Shown: positions 19,497 through 27,448 of the stretch, one piece after another | How the letters are laid out: every line of letters begins with the position of its first letter | How positions within the stretch are numbered: the stretch's first letter is position 1 | Notes under the pieces: model-generated | Databases searched by the model: none | What the model saw: the letters and a program-made list of their open reading frames with translations, nothing else | What the model was told of the DNA's origin: nothing | Translations under genes and position numbers: made by a program | Source: Pseudomonas sp. BGr12 | GTDB taxonomy: Bacteria; Pseudomonadota; Gammaproteobacteria; Pseudomonadales; Pseudomonadaceae | NCBI RefSeq assembly: GCF_030272895.1 | Contig: NZ_JALRNF010000044.1 | Span: forward strand, 1-50,731 | Reading direction: 5' to 3' | DNA length: 50,731 nt

Positions 19497-19796
19497 GTTC
19501 GAGTTTCTCCACTTATTGTTCTGGTCAGGAGACGGGGCGACTGCTCGACCACCGTTGCAGCCACTATGGCGGCAGCCCGGACAGGGAAAAATGCGCAAGT
19601 GCAGATGCATACATCGCCGGATCCGAAGTATCCGCTTGAGTGTCAGCCGTTGACGAAGATCCGCCAGTGCCGCTGATGACATTTCCCAACCTCAGGCATT
19701 GCAGTGATCACACGCCCATGATTAGCTTGGGAAAAAAAACAATGCCCGGACGTTCATATCAGCGTGCACGATGTGACGCCCGGCCGGGAGGCTACG
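19497..19796. promoter_or_regulatory. Divergent control region between ureohydrolase and LysR genes
   Basis: The 300-bp interval holds no convincing gene. It contains a perfect 8-bp inverted repeat, TTTCCCAA at 19682-19689 and TTGGGAAA at 19727-19734, separated by 37 bp, in the part nearest the LysR gene. LysR regulators usually bind such divergent regions. Which bases are bound cannot be decided from the sequence. Confidence 0.4.
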
Positions 19797-20711
19797 GTGA
19801 TCCAGCTCCACGATGTCGACCTGAAGCTGCTCAGGGTCTTCACCACCATCGTCAAGTGCGGTGGCTTTTCTGCGGCGCAGGCCGCGCTCAATGCCGGCCA
19901 GTCGACCATCAGCGAACAGATGACACACCTGGAGACCCGCCTGGGGGTCAAGCTCTGCCAGCGGGGGCGCAGCGGTTTTCGCCTCACAGAACAGGGCGTG
20001 GCGATCCATGAAGCCACCCTGCGCCTGCTCAGTGCCGTGGAGAGTTTCTGCATGGATGCCGACGTGCTCAAGCAGCACATCAGCGGCAAGCTCAACCTCG
20101 GCATCATCGACTCCACCCTGACCGATTCCGCCTCGCCGCTGCCGCGCACCACCCAGCGCTTTGTCTCGCGCGGGCACGACGCCCACCTGCATATCTACAT
20201 CGGCGCCCCGGCGGAGCTGGAAGAGCGGGTGCTCGACGGTCGCCTGCACCTGGCCATCGGCCACTTTCCCCTGCATGTGCCGGGGCTGTCGTACCTGCCG
20301 CTCTACAACGAGGCCCTGGGGCTCTACTGTGGCCGCCGCCATCCGCTGTACGCGAGCAAGTCGGCGAACGGTCGCCTGCTCGAAGAGGTCCGCGACTGCC
20401 ATATCGTCGTGCGCGGCTATATGCACCAGTTCGACCTGGAGCAACTGGGTATCACCAAGGCCGCTGCAACCGTGGAGAACATCGAGGCGGCGGCGATCCT
20501 GATCATTTCCGGCGCCTACATCGGCTTTTTGCCGGTGCACTTCGCCGAGCAATGGGTCAAGACCGGCGACATGCGGCGCCTGGGCGCCAGCACCCTGGAC
20601 CTGACCTCGCCCTTCGATGTCATCACCCGCCGCGGGGTATCGCCGCCGCCGATCCTGCAGGCCTTTCTCGAAGACCTGCACGCCTGCACGCACCAGCCGG
20701 TACTCGTCTGA
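19797..20711 (+). CDS. LysR-family transcriptional regulator
   Basis: DNA-binding regulator, 304 aa, with the N-terminal winged helix-turn-helix (LKLLRVFTTIVKCGGFSAAQ, then STISEQMTHLETRLGVKLCQR) and a periplasmic-binding-like effector domain. The GTG at 19797 is preferred because GGGAGG lies 5 nt upstream; the ATG 33 nt earlier has no ribosome site. It is transcribed away from the ureohydrolase cluster, as gbuR and gpuR are in P. aeruginosa, so it probably activates that cluster in response to its substrate. Confidence 0.9.
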   Translation: MIQLHDVDLKLLRVFTTIVKCGGFSAAQAALNAGQSTISEQMTHLETRLGVKLCQRGRSGFRLTEQGVAIHEATLRLLSAVESFCMDADVLKQHISGKLNLGIIDSTLTDSASPLPRTTQRFVSRGHDAHLHIYIGAPAELEERVLDGRLHLAIGHFPLHVPGLSYLPLYNEALGLYCGRRHPLYASKSANGRLLEEVRDCHIVVRGYMHQFDLEQLGITKAAATVENIEAAAILIISGAYIGFLPVHFAEQWVKTGDMRRLGASTLDLTSPFDVITRRGVSPPPILQAFLEDLHACTHQPVLV

Positions 20712-20738
20712 GCCAGCCCGGCACGTGCAGGCTTGCCC

Positions 20739-21551
20739 TCAGCGACGGCTGATGACCACTTCCAGGTATTCGCTGGGCACCACCAGCGACGACGGGCCCG
20801 CCACGTTGTGGTCGTTCAGCAGTTGGGTGAGGTCTCGTTCCAGCGCGCTGGCGGCTTCACCATCGAGCGCGGCAAAGGCCTTGTGCACCGGGCCGTACCA
20901 GGTCCTGAACACCTCGATGAAATGCGCCGCCGAGCGATAGCGGAAATTGAAATGCTGGCGGCTGACCTTCATCGGTCCGCGGATGTCGGCGAACAGTTGC
21001 TGCAACTGCTCTTCATCGCCCCAGCGCGAGGGCGGCAACGCGCCGGCAGGTGGCGGCACATGCCGGCCCAGGGTCTTGAACATCTGCCCGATGAAACCTT
21101 GCGGCGTCCAGTTCGCCATGCCAATGCGCCCGCCCGAGCGGCAGACCCGGCCCAGTTCCCGGGCCGATTGCGCGTGATCGGGGGCGAACATCACGCCGAA
21201 GGTCGAGACCACCGCGTCGAAGGCGCCATCGGCAAACGGCAAGGCTTCGACGTCGGCGGTCTGGAACACCACGCTCAGGCGTTCGGCCCGGGCGCGCTCT
21301 TCACCGCGTTTCAACAATTCGGGCACGTAGTCCGTTGAGGTGACCTGACAACCGCGCCGTGCGGCGGCCAGGGTGACATTGCCGTTGCCGGCGGCCACAT
21401 CCAGGACCTTTTCATCCCAGCGCAAGTCACAGGCCTCGGCCAGGCGCTCGCCGACCAGCTGCAAGGTCGTGCCGATCACCGCGTAGTCGCCGCTGGCCCA
21501 GGCTGCCTGCTGGCGAGCCTTCAACGCGTTCAAATCCAGGGGTGTGCTCAT
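20739..21551 (-). CDS. Class I SAM-dependent methyltransferase
   Basis: A 270-aa protein with the Rossmann-type methyltransferase fold. Motif I is VLDVAAGNGNVTLAAARRG, the acidic residue after strand 2 is in STDYVPEL, and motif II/III is FADGAFDAVVSTFGVMF. It resembles the UbiE/Coq5-like Methyltransf_11 group, but the substrate is unknown. The ATG at 21551 has AGG 8 nt upstream. It converges with the LysR gene with only 27 nt between stops and has no obvious operon partner. Confidence 0.85.
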   Translation of the reverse strand: MSTPLDLNALKARQQAAWASGDYAVIGTTLQLVGERLAEACDLRWDEKVLDVAAGNGNVTLAAARRGCQVTSTDYVPELLKRGEERARAERLSVVFQTADVEALPFADGAFDAVVSTFGVMFAPDHAQSARELGRVCRSGGRIGMANWTPQGFIGQMFKTLGRHVPPPAGALPPSRWGDEEQLQQLFADIRGPMKVSRQHFNFRYRSAAHFIEVFRTWYGPVHKAFAALDGEAASALERDLTQLLNDHNVAGPSSLVVPSEYLEVVISRR

Positions 21552-21732
21552 CGTCTGCACCTGATGTGTCCGCGTGACCGTCCCCTCCCGACGATCGACG
21601 CGCCTTTGAATGGATTGGAGTGTTCAGCAGCGACCAGCTAAACGCTAACCCTGCCGACCGGCAAGGGCTGCGGTTGGCGGGGCAAGATCAGTTCGATACA
21701 TACCTATAGCCCTGGCGCATAAGTCGTGCCCT

Positions 21733-21806
21733 TGTAGGAGCGGGCTTGCCCCGCGATTGCGGTCGGTCAGCCACATCGCATCGCGGGGCAAGCCCGCTCC
21801 TACAGG
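21733..21806. repeat. REP inverted pair
   Basis: TGTAGGAGCGGGCTTGCCCC faces GGGGCAAGCCCGCTCCTACA with about 34 nt between. It sits in the divergent gap (21552-21846) between the methyltransferase and tautomerase genes, an unusual place for a terminator-type REP. Confidence 0.85.
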
Positions 21807-21846
21807 CTGCTATCGTGTTGGTGCATCCCAGCGCCAGGAGAAACCC

Positions 21847-22230
21847 ATGCCCCTCGTACGTATCGATATCAGAAAACATCCCGACCCCACCCACATCAAC
21901 AAGCTCGGCCAGGTCGTCTATGCCTGCCTGAAACAGGCGATCAACGTCCCCGACCACGACAACTTCCAGGTCCTGACCGAACATGCCGACGACCGCCTGG
22001 TGAACGACCGCCAGTACCTGAGCATCGAACGCACGGACAGGCAGGTATTCATCCAGATCACCATCAGCGAAGGGCGCACCCTCGAGCAGAAGAAGCTGCT
22101 CTTCCAGCTGATTGCCGAAGGGCTGCACAAGGAGGTCGGCGTGCGGCGGGAAGACGTGTTCATCAACCTGGTCGAGGTGAAAAAGGAGAACTGGTCGTTC
22201 GGCAACGGGGTTGCCCAGTACACGCTGTGA
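21847..22230 (+). CDS. Tautomerase-superfamily protein
   Basis: A 127-aa protein starting MPLVRIDIRKH, so a mature N-terminal proline, the catalytic base of the 4-oxalocrotonate tautomerase superfamily, is present. The length is about twice the 4-OT subunit and fits the longer two-motif tautomerases (cis-CaaD/MSAD-like or YrdN-like). A conserved TISEGRTLEQKKLLFQLIAE segment carries the helix that packs on the sheet. AGGAG precedes the ATG. The substrate is unknown. The TetR gene follows 78 nt later under its own promoter. Confidence 0.85.
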   Translation: MPLVRIDIRKHPDPTHINKLGQVVYACLKQAINVPDHDNFQVLTEHADDRLVNDRQYLSIERTDRQVFIQITISEGRTLEQKKLLFQLIAEGLHKEVGVRREDVFINLVEVKKENWSFGNGVAQYTL

Positions 22231-22272
22231 GCGGCAGGCCGGCGGCCCCTCGACCACCGGTCGCCCACCCGC

Positions 22273-22300
22273 TTGACGATAAAATACCAATCGGTATATT
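22273..22300 (+). promoter_or_regulatory. tetR promoter with embedded operator
   Basis: -35 TTGACG (22273-22278), 16-nt spacer, -10 TATATT (22295-22300). The spacer and -10 contain the dyad AATACCAATCGGTATA (22283-22298), which matches the perfect palindrome downstream of the tetR gene at 14 of 16 positions. This layout predicts steric autorepression. Confidence 0.8.
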
Positions 22301-22308
22301 TTCTTCCC

Positions 22309-22893
22309 ATGGACAAAGCACAGCGTACCCGCCAACTGATCGTCGAAAAGACCGCACCGCTCTTCAACACCAAGGGCTATGCCGGGACGTCACTGGCCGA
22401 CATGACCGAAGCCACGGGCCTGACCAAGGGCAGTGTCTACGGCAATTTCGCCAACAAGGAGGCGGTGGCGCTGGCGGCGTTCGATTACAACTGGCAGCAA
22501 GCGCAAACCACGGTCCGGGCGATCATGGCGCGCGAGCCAAGCAACAAGGCCAGGCTGCTGGCCCTGGCCGCCACCTACCGCGACCTGCCGCCAGGTTTCC
22601 CCGAAGGGGGTTGCCCGCTGCTCAATACCGCCATCGAGGCCGACGACACCCACCCGGCGCTGCGTGACAAGGCCATGGCGGCCTTCGCCAGCTGGAAGCA
22701 GCAACTGGTGACGGTGATCGAAGCCGGCATCGAGGCCGGGGAGTTTCGCCGCGAGGTGGATGCCGAGCAGACGGCCGTTACCCTGATCGCCCTGATCGAA
22801 GGGGCCATCATGATTTCCCGGCTCACCGGGCAACGCAAGCACAGCAGTGGCGTCATGCTGACGCTGGAGAAAACCGTTCACGACCTGTCGTGA
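22309..22893 (+). CDS. TetR/AcrR-family repressor
   Basis: A 194-aa regulator with an N-terminal TetR helix-turn-helix (TRQLIVEKTAPLFNTKGYAGTS, then TGLTKGSVYGNFANKE) and a C-terminal ligand domain of the TetR_C type containing GGCPLLNTAIE. The ATG at 22309 lies just after the promoter/operator; there is no strong ribosome site. It is flanked on both sides by near-identical ATACC-GATC-GGTAT dyads, so it should repress itself and the downstream DUF2798 and epoxide hydrolase genes. Confidence 0.9.
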   Translation: MDKAQRTRQLIVEKTAPLFNTKGYAGTSLADMTEATGLTKGSVYGNFANKEAVALAAFDYNWQQAQTTVRAIMAREPSNKARLLALAATYRDLPPGFPEGGCPLLNTAIEADDTHPALRDKAMAAFASWKQQLVTVIEAGIEAGEFRREVDAEQTAVTLIALIEGAIMISRLTGQRKHSSGVMLTLEKTVHDLS

Positions 22894-22910
22894 ATTTTTT
22901 TGGGTGGAAA

Positions 22911-22926
22911 TATACCGATCGGTATA
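22911..22926. promoter_or_regulatory. TetR operator upstream of the DUF2798 gene
   Basis: TATACCGATCGGTATA is a perfect 16-bp palindrome, 21 bp before the DUF2798 ATG. It overlaps a possible -10 (TATAAA, 22923-22928) with a weak -35 17 bp upstream. Confidence 0.8.
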
Positions 22927-22946
22927 AACCTTCGAGGTAACGTGAA

Positions 22947-23168
22947 ATGAGCATCCAACTGAAACGCAAGATCGCCTTCGCGCTGTCGATGGGGGTTGTG
23001 ACCACCGGGATCATCTCCTTCTCCCTGCTGGCCTTGAACCTGGGCTTTACCAAGGATTTCGCCCTGGTCTGGCTGCGCTCCTGGGGCCTTGCCTACCTGA
23101 TCGTGATCCCGGCCATCCTGCTGATCGGCCCGCGCCTGCAAGCGCAGGTGGACCGTCTGATTCAATGA
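22947..23168 (+). CDS. DUF2798 small membrane protein
   Basis: A 73-aa protein with two hydrophobic segments (FALSMGVVTTGIISFSLLALN and LAYLIVIPAILLIGP) joined by a short loop with TKDFALVWLRSWG, the typical DUF2798 pattern. The function is unknown. It lies 53 nt after the TetR stop behind a TetR operator, and the epoxide hydrolase gene follows after 55 nt. All three probably form one TetR-controlled unit. Confidence 0.85.
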   Translation: MSIQLKRKIAFALSMGVVTTGIISFSLLALNLGFTKDFALVWLRSWGLAYLIVIPAILLIGPRLQAQVDRLIQ

Positions 23169-23223
23169 GCCAGGCACCTGGACCTCGCAACCGGACTATG
23201 CTCTGTGATGCGAGGTGACCCCG

Positions 23224-24555
23224 ATGAAACCGCCCGTCGATACAGCCCTGCCCGCCCTCTCCCGCCGCACCTTGCTGCTCGGTGGCGCGGCAAGCGCCGG
23301 GCTGTCGGTACTGCCCGGTGCATTGCGGGCCGCCGTGCCGGCCAGTTCCGCTGCCGCGCAGGGTGACCCGGGCGAGTCGATACGTTCGTTCCAGGCCAAC
23401 GTGCCCAAGGTGGCGCTGGATGACCTTGCCCTGCGCCTGGCCGCCACCCGCTGGCCAGATGCCCAGACCGCCAGCGGCCAGGGCGTCGAACTGGATCGCC
23501 TGCAAGCCCTGGTGCGCTATTGGGAACAGGACTATGACTGGCGCAGTGCCGAGGCGCGGCTCAACGCCTGGCCGCAGTTCGTGACCCGCATCGACGGCCT
23601 GGATATTCATTTCATCCATGTGCGCTCGCCCCACGCCAATGCCTTGCCGCTGATCATGACCCACGGCTGGCCGGGCTCGGTGTTCGAGTTGCTGGCTACC
23701 ATCGGCCCCTTGACCGACCCGGTCGCCCACGGTGGACAGGCCGAAGAGGCATTCGACCTGGTCCTGCCGTCACTGCCCGGCTTCGGCTTTTCGCAAAAGC
23801 CGGCCGAGGCCGGCTGGAACCCCGAGCGCATTGCCAGGGCCTGGGGCACGCTGATGAAACGACTCGGCTACCAGCGCTACGTGGCCCAGGGTGGCGACTG
23901 GGGTGCGATCATCTGCGACAGCCTTGGCCGCCAGGCCCCTGCCGGCCTGCTGGGCATCCACGTCAATCGCATCGAACGGGCCACCACCCTGCCCCCTGAA
24001 CTGGCCAGGGCCCTGAAAAATGGCGACCCGCCACCGGACAACCTGAGCGGCGAAGAACGTGAGGTGTTCGACCAGGCCCGGGATTTCCTGAACAAGGGCT
24101 TCGGCTACGCCGCGATCATGCAGACGCGGCCACAGACCCTGGGCTACGGCCTGGCGGACTCGCCGGTGGGCCTGGCCGCCTGGCTCTACGACAAGCAGGC
24201 CGACTGGGTCTTCAGCCGCGGCGACCCGGAGCGGGCCCTGGGTCGCGAGGCGATGCTGGACAACATCACCCTCTACTGGCTGACCAACACCGGCACCTCC
24301 AGTGCCCGCATCTACTGGGAAACCAGCACGGCCATGGCAAAGCCCGAGCCGGTGAAGGTGCCGGTGGCCGTGACCATCTTCCCCGGCGAAGTCTACCGCC
24401 CACCACGCCAGTGGCTGACCCGGGCCTACCCCAACCTCGTCTACTACAACCGGGTCGACAAGGGCGGCCACTTCGCTGCCTGGGAAGAGCCGGCGTTGTT
24501 CTGCAGCGAAATGCGCGCAGCGTTTCGCGGGCTGCGTGGATCGATCATTGTTTGA
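23224..24555 (+). CDS. Exported epoxide hydrolase-like alpha/beta hydrolase
   Basis: A 443-aa protein with a twin-arginine signal at the N-terminus (SRRTLLLGG followed by a hydrophobic stretch and an Ala-rich cleavage region), so it is predicted to be exported folded. An EHN domain (SIRSFQANVPKVALDDLALR) precedes the hydrolase fold with oxyanion motif HGWPGS, nucleophile D225 in GGDWGAII, and a C-terminal histidine in KGGHFAAWEEP. This is the microsomal-type epoxide hydrolase layout. The ATG at 23224 has GAGG 8 nt upstream. It overlaps the convergent VOC gene by 11 nt. Confidence 0.88.
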   Translation: MKPPVDTALPALSRRTLLLGGAASAGLSVLPGALRAAVPASSAAAQGDPGESIRSFQANVPKVALDDLALRLAATRWPDAQTASGQGVELDRLQALVRYWEQDYDWRSAEARLNAWPQFVTRIDGLDIHFIHVRSPHANALPLIMTHGWPGSVFELLATIGPLTDPVAHGGQAEEAFDLVLPSLPGFGFSQKPAEAGWNPERIARAWGTLMKRLGYQRYVAQGGDWGAIICDSLGRQAPAGLLGIHVNRIERATTLPPELARALKNGDPPPDNLSGEEREVFDQARDFLNKGFGYAAIMQTRPQTLGYGLADSPVGLAAWLYDKQADWVFSRGDPERALGREAMLDNITLYWLTNTGTSSARIYWETSTAMAKPEPVKVPVAVTIFPGEVYRPPRQWLTRAYPNLVYYNRVDKGGHFAAWEEPALFCSEMRAAFRGLRGSIIV

Positions 24556-25024
24556 CGGCCGCTTCGATCGTGGCGATGTCGATCTTGGTCATACCCATCA
24601 TGGCATCGAACGCACGCTTGGCGGCCGCCCGGTCAGGGTGAGTGAAGGCGGCCGTCAACGCCCGCGGGGTGATCTGCCACGACAGACCCCACTTGTCCTT
24701 GCACCAGCCACAGGCGCTTTCCTGGCCACCATTGCCGACGATCGCGTTCCACAAGCGATCGGTTTCTTCCTGGTCGTCGGTCGCCACCTGGAACGAGAAC
24801 GCCTCGCTGTGCTTGAACATCGGCCCGCCGTTGAGTCCCAGGCACGGGATGCCCATCACCGTGAATTCGACGGTCAGGACGTCGCCCTGCTTGCCCGACG
24901 GGAAGTCACCGGGGGCGCGATGTACGGCTTTCACCGCGCTGTCCGGGAAGGTTTGGGCGTAGAAGGTCGCGGCGTCCTCAGCGGTGCCGTCGAACCAGAG
25001 ACAGATAGTGTTTTTGCTGATCAT
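24545..25024 (-). CDS. VOC-family PhnB-like protein
   Basis: A 159-aa vicinal-oxygen-chelate protein of the PhnB/3-demethylubiquinone methyltransferase-like group. It has the paired beta-alpha-beta units (TICLWFDGTAEDAATFYAQ and a second starting after HSEAFSFQVATDDQEETDRLW) and the CGWCKDKWGLSWQI segment characteristic of the group. The ATG at 25024 has GGAG 7 nt upstream. No enzymatic activity can be assigned. It is followed on the same strand, upstream in transcription, by the RibD_C-type gene. Confidence 0.85.
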   Translation of the reverse strand: MISKNTICLWFDGTAEDAATFYAQTFPDSAVKAVHRAPGDFPSGKQGDVLTVEFTVMGIPCLGLNGGPMFKHSEAFSFQVATDDQEETDRLWNAIVGNGGQESACGWCKDKWGLSWQITPRALTAAFTHPDRAAAKRAFDAMMGMTKIDIATIEAAVKQ

Positions 25025-25061
25025 GCTGATTCTCCACACATTGGTTTGCAGACCACCGCGC

Positions 25062-25679
25062 CTACATGAACGATCCGGTGCGCACCTCGCCGCTGCGCTC
25101 GTAACAGTTGATCAACAGCCCGCCAGGCGTACTGCTCGAATGCACCAGGGTGAAGGCCGACGGTTGGCCTTTGTCATCGAACAGGCGCTTGCCGCGGCCC
25201 AATAGGATCGGAAAGGTAATCAGCCGAAGCTCGTCCACCAGCCCGGCGGCAAGCAGCTGGCGCACCAGGTGGCCGCTGCCCTGGGTCAGCAGCCGGGGAC
25301 CGTCCTGCTGCTTGAGCGCGCGGATGGCGTCGACCAGGTTGCCCTTCAATGCCCGGCTGTTCTGCCATTTCAGCGTTGCGACCTGATGGGTGGCCACATG
25401 CTTGGGCACGCTGTTGAACAGTTCGGCAATGCCATGGTCCTCCGAATCGGCCTGCACCCCTGGCCAGTAGGCGGCGAAGATGTCGTAGGTGCGCCGCCCC
25501 AGCAGTAGCTCGAACGGCTGCGAGAACAGCTCGCCCATGGCCTGGCCGAAGTCTTCGTCGGCATAGGGCACCACCCAGCCACCGAAGCGAAAACCGCCAT
25601 CGGTATCTTCCTGCGGACCGCCCGGCGCCTGGATAACGCTGTCCAGGCTGATGAAAGCGGCAACGGTAAGCTTGCGCAT
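25062..25679 (-). CDS. Dihydrofolate reductase-family (RibD C-terminal domain) protein
   Basis: A 205-aa reductase-like protein: MRKLTVAAFISLDSVIQ at the N-terminus, a central LLGRRTYDIFAAYWP and a late LLTQGSGHLVRQLLAAGLVDEL, all typical of the YyaP/RibD_C family. AAGGAG lies 7 nt before the ATG at 25679, which settles the start; a much longer open frame runs upstream but has no ribosome site and crosses the AraC gene. The substrate is unknown. It is divergent from the AraC gene and 37 nt upstream of the VOC gene, so the two may be co-transcribed. Confidence 0.85.
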   Translation of the reverse strand: MRKLTVAAFISLDSVIQAPGGPQEDTDGGFRFGGWVVPYADEDFGQAMGELFSQPFELLLGRRTYDIFAAYWPGVQADSEDHGIAELFNSVPKHVATHQVATLKWQNSRALKGNLVDAIRALKQQDGPRLLTQGSGHLVRQLLAAGLVDELRLITFPILLGRGKRLFDDKGQPSAFTLVHSSSTPGGLLINCYERSGEVRTGSFM

Positions 25680-25853
25680 GCTCTTCTCCTTGTTCGTTGT
25701 TGTCGTGGCAATGCTCGGGTGCAGTGAGCTGCATGCCCTGACAGGTAGTCGAACGAGGTACGGCGAAATCGACAGGGCGAGCAGGCAACTCGGCTTGGCG
25801 CAAAACACCAATGATAGAATACCGGGCGTTGATCGCTCGCAACGGCATTGCCC

Positions 25854-26687
25854 ATGGATCGCCTCTCTACCCTGTTGTCGCAGTTCGGTGTGCGCGCCAG
25901 CCTGTTCTACAACGGCACGCTGTGCGGCACGGCCACCTATGATGGACAGGACCTGCGTGGTCATCTGCATCTGCTGCGCTCGGGCACCCTCACCTTCCAG
26001 GGGGCCGGTCGCAAGCCCCAACGGCTCACCCGCCCAAGCCTGGTCTTCCTGCCACGGCCAAGCCACCATCAATTGATCGTCCATGACCCCGAGGGTGTGC
26101 AGTTGCTGTGCGCCTCGATGCTGTTCGAGGGCGGTGTCGATAATCCGCTGGCGGCTTCGCTACCCGACGTTCTGGTGCTGGCCCTGGATGAGTTGCCGCA
26201 GTTGGCCGGCACCCTGGACTGGATGTTCGCCGAGGCCCAGGGCGCACACTGCGGTCGGGATGCCGCGCTGGACCGTTTGTTCGAACTGTTGGTCATCCAG
26301 CTGTTGCGCCACCTGCTCGACCAGCGGCAATTGCAGACCGGCCTGATGGCTGGCCTGGCCGATGGACGCCTGGCGCGCTCACTGGTGCAGATGCATGAAG
26401 CACCGCAGCGGGCCTGGTCGATCGCCGAGCTGGCCAGTGCCGCGAACATGTCGCGGGCGGCCTATGCCGCGCATTTTCGCGAGGTCGTCGGACAGACGCC
26501 CGCCGATTATCTGCTGAGCTGGCGCGTCAGCCTGGTGCAGAAGCGCTTGCGTGAGGGACGCTCGATCAGCCTGATCGCCACCGAAGTCGGCTATGAGAGC
26601 CCGTCTGCGCTGGCCCGCGCGTTTCGCCGCAAGACCGGCTGCAGCCCCCGCGACTGGGTAAAGGCACGCACAGGCGAAAAGGCCTGA
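25854..26687 (+). CDS. AraC-family regulator, RclR-like
   Basis: A 277-aa regulator with an N-terminal cupin-type domain (about 5-170) and a C-terminal AraC double helix-turn-helix (about 180-277, ISLIATEVGYESPSALARAF). The domain order and segments such as VFLPRPSHHQL match E. coli RclR, the reactive-chlorine sensor. Two cysteines, C24 and C86, lie near the positions of the redox-active C21 and C89 of RclR (alignment from memory). It is convergent with a gene for an RclC-like membrane protein. The ATG at 25854 has no good ribosome site. Confidence 0.82.
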   Translation: MDRLSTLLSQFGVRASLFYNGTLCGTATYDGQDLRGHLHLLRSGTLTFQGAGRKPQRLTRPSLVFLPRPSHHQLIVHDPEGVQLLCASMLFEGGVDNPLAASLPDVLVLALDELPQLAGTLDWMFAEAQGAHCGRDAALDRLFELLVIQLLRHLLDQRQLQTGLMAGLADGRLARSLVQMHEAPQRAWSIAELASAANMSRAAYAAHFREVVGQTPADYLLSWRVSLVQKRLREGRSISLIATEVGYESPSALARAFRRKTGCSPRDWVKARTGEKA

Positions 26688-26708
26688 AGGTCGCTGCGCC
26701 TTCAGGCC
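26681..26708 (-). terminator. Hairpin terminator between convergent AraC and DUF417 genes
   Basis: GGCCTGAAGG (26681-26690) pairs perfectly with CCTTCAGGCC (26699-26708) around an 8-nt loop. On the minus strand the stem is followed by TTTTCG, so it is a fair intrinsic terminator for the DUF417 gene. The AraC stop codon lies inside the stem. Confidence 0.7.
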
Positions 26709-26730
26709 CTCGCCAACGCGGATCGTCGGC

Positions 26731-27240
26731 TCAACGCGATTCCAGCGCTGTGAGCGAATGCCCGGCCACGAACAACGAGGCGCCAAGCAGGCCGAGGTCC
26801 TTGAGCAGGAACTGTCCCGGGGCAACGCTGATGGCCGGGAAGCCAAGCCCGGGCTCGATCACGCCCGGCGTCGAGAGCATGAAGCTCAAGGTGGTGACGA
26901 ACAGCCCGGCCGACAGCACGCCGCCCACCAGTGAAAGCCGGGGCGATAGCAGCCGGCCGGCAATCAGCACGCCGATCGAGATTTCCAGCACACCGAGCAG
27001 GCTGGAAAAGGTATCGACACTGAACAATTGGTACACCCACCCCAGCAGCGGGCTGTTGCTCACCAGCGGCACCAGCCCCTGCGCTTCGTAATGGGTGAAC
27101 TTCATCCCGCCGAACCAGAAGTAGATGACCGCCAATGCAAAGTAGAGGGCGTAGATGCCCAGGGCCATGGTCCTGGTGCCCAGGGTCAGTTGGGCGGATA
27201 CGCGGGCAAGGCTGGCGTTTTCGAGATTCAAGGTATTCAT
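26731..27240 (-). CDS. DUF417 (YkgB/RclC-like) membrane protein
   Basis: A 169-aa inner-membrane protein with about four hydrophobic segments. The segments WFGGMKFTHYEAQGLVPLV, LGVLEISIGVLIAG and GQFLLKDLGLLGAS match the E. coli RclC (YkgB) pattern. RclC belongs to the hypochlorous-acid resistance regulon in E. coli, though its activity is unknown. GGAGG lies 7 nt before the ATG at 27240. It faces the RclR-like regulator and is divergent from the YheO-type regulator. Membership of a reactive-chlorine response here is inference. Confidence 0.83.
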   Translation of the reverse strand: MNTLNLENASLARVSAQLTLGTRTMALGIYALYFALAVIYFWFGGMKFTHYEAQGLVPLVSNSPLLGWVYQLFSVDTFSSLLGVLEISIGVLIAGRLLSPRLSLVGGVLSAGLFVTTLSFMLSTPGVIEPGLGFPAISVAPGQFLLKDLGLLGASLFVAGHSLTALESR

Positions 27241-27387
27241 GATCAAGCCTCCAGAACCCGACGCGGAGTACATCGGATGTGCTGCCAGTGTCGCTGGAAG
27301 CTTCAGACGAATGGATGCAGAGCGTATGGTCTTTGCTGCAGATTGTCTTGAGCTACGCTCGAAGGGGTGAACACAAAACAACGCAAA

Positions 27388-27421
27388 GTTGATAATTCAA
27401 CATTCAGTTGATATTTTCAAA
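27388..27421 (+). promoter_or_regulatory. Promoter with two tandem half-palindromic sites upstream of the YheO-type regulator
   Basis: GTTGA-TAAT-TCAAC (27388-27401) is a perfect dyad, and a second, weaker copy GTTGA-TATT-TTCAA starts at 27407. A sigma-70 promoter runs through both: -35 TTGATA (27389-27394), 17-nt spacer, -10 TATTTT (27412-27417), giving a start about 25 nt before the gene. Autoregulation is a reasonable inference. Confidence 0.65.
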
Positions 27422-27448
27422 ACCTTCAACCATCGCCCTCAAGGCCCC

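Noticed and set aside
16725..19676. A 983-residue plus-strand open frame
   Set aside because: It runs antisense across the ureohydrolase, aldehyde dehydrogenase and small membrane protein genes, all of which have clear motifs and ribosome sites.
25680..26084. N-terminal extension of the RibD_C-type gene through the AraC gene
   Set aside because: AAGGAG sits directly before the ATG at 25679, where family similarity begins. The extension is antisense to AraC and has no similarity.
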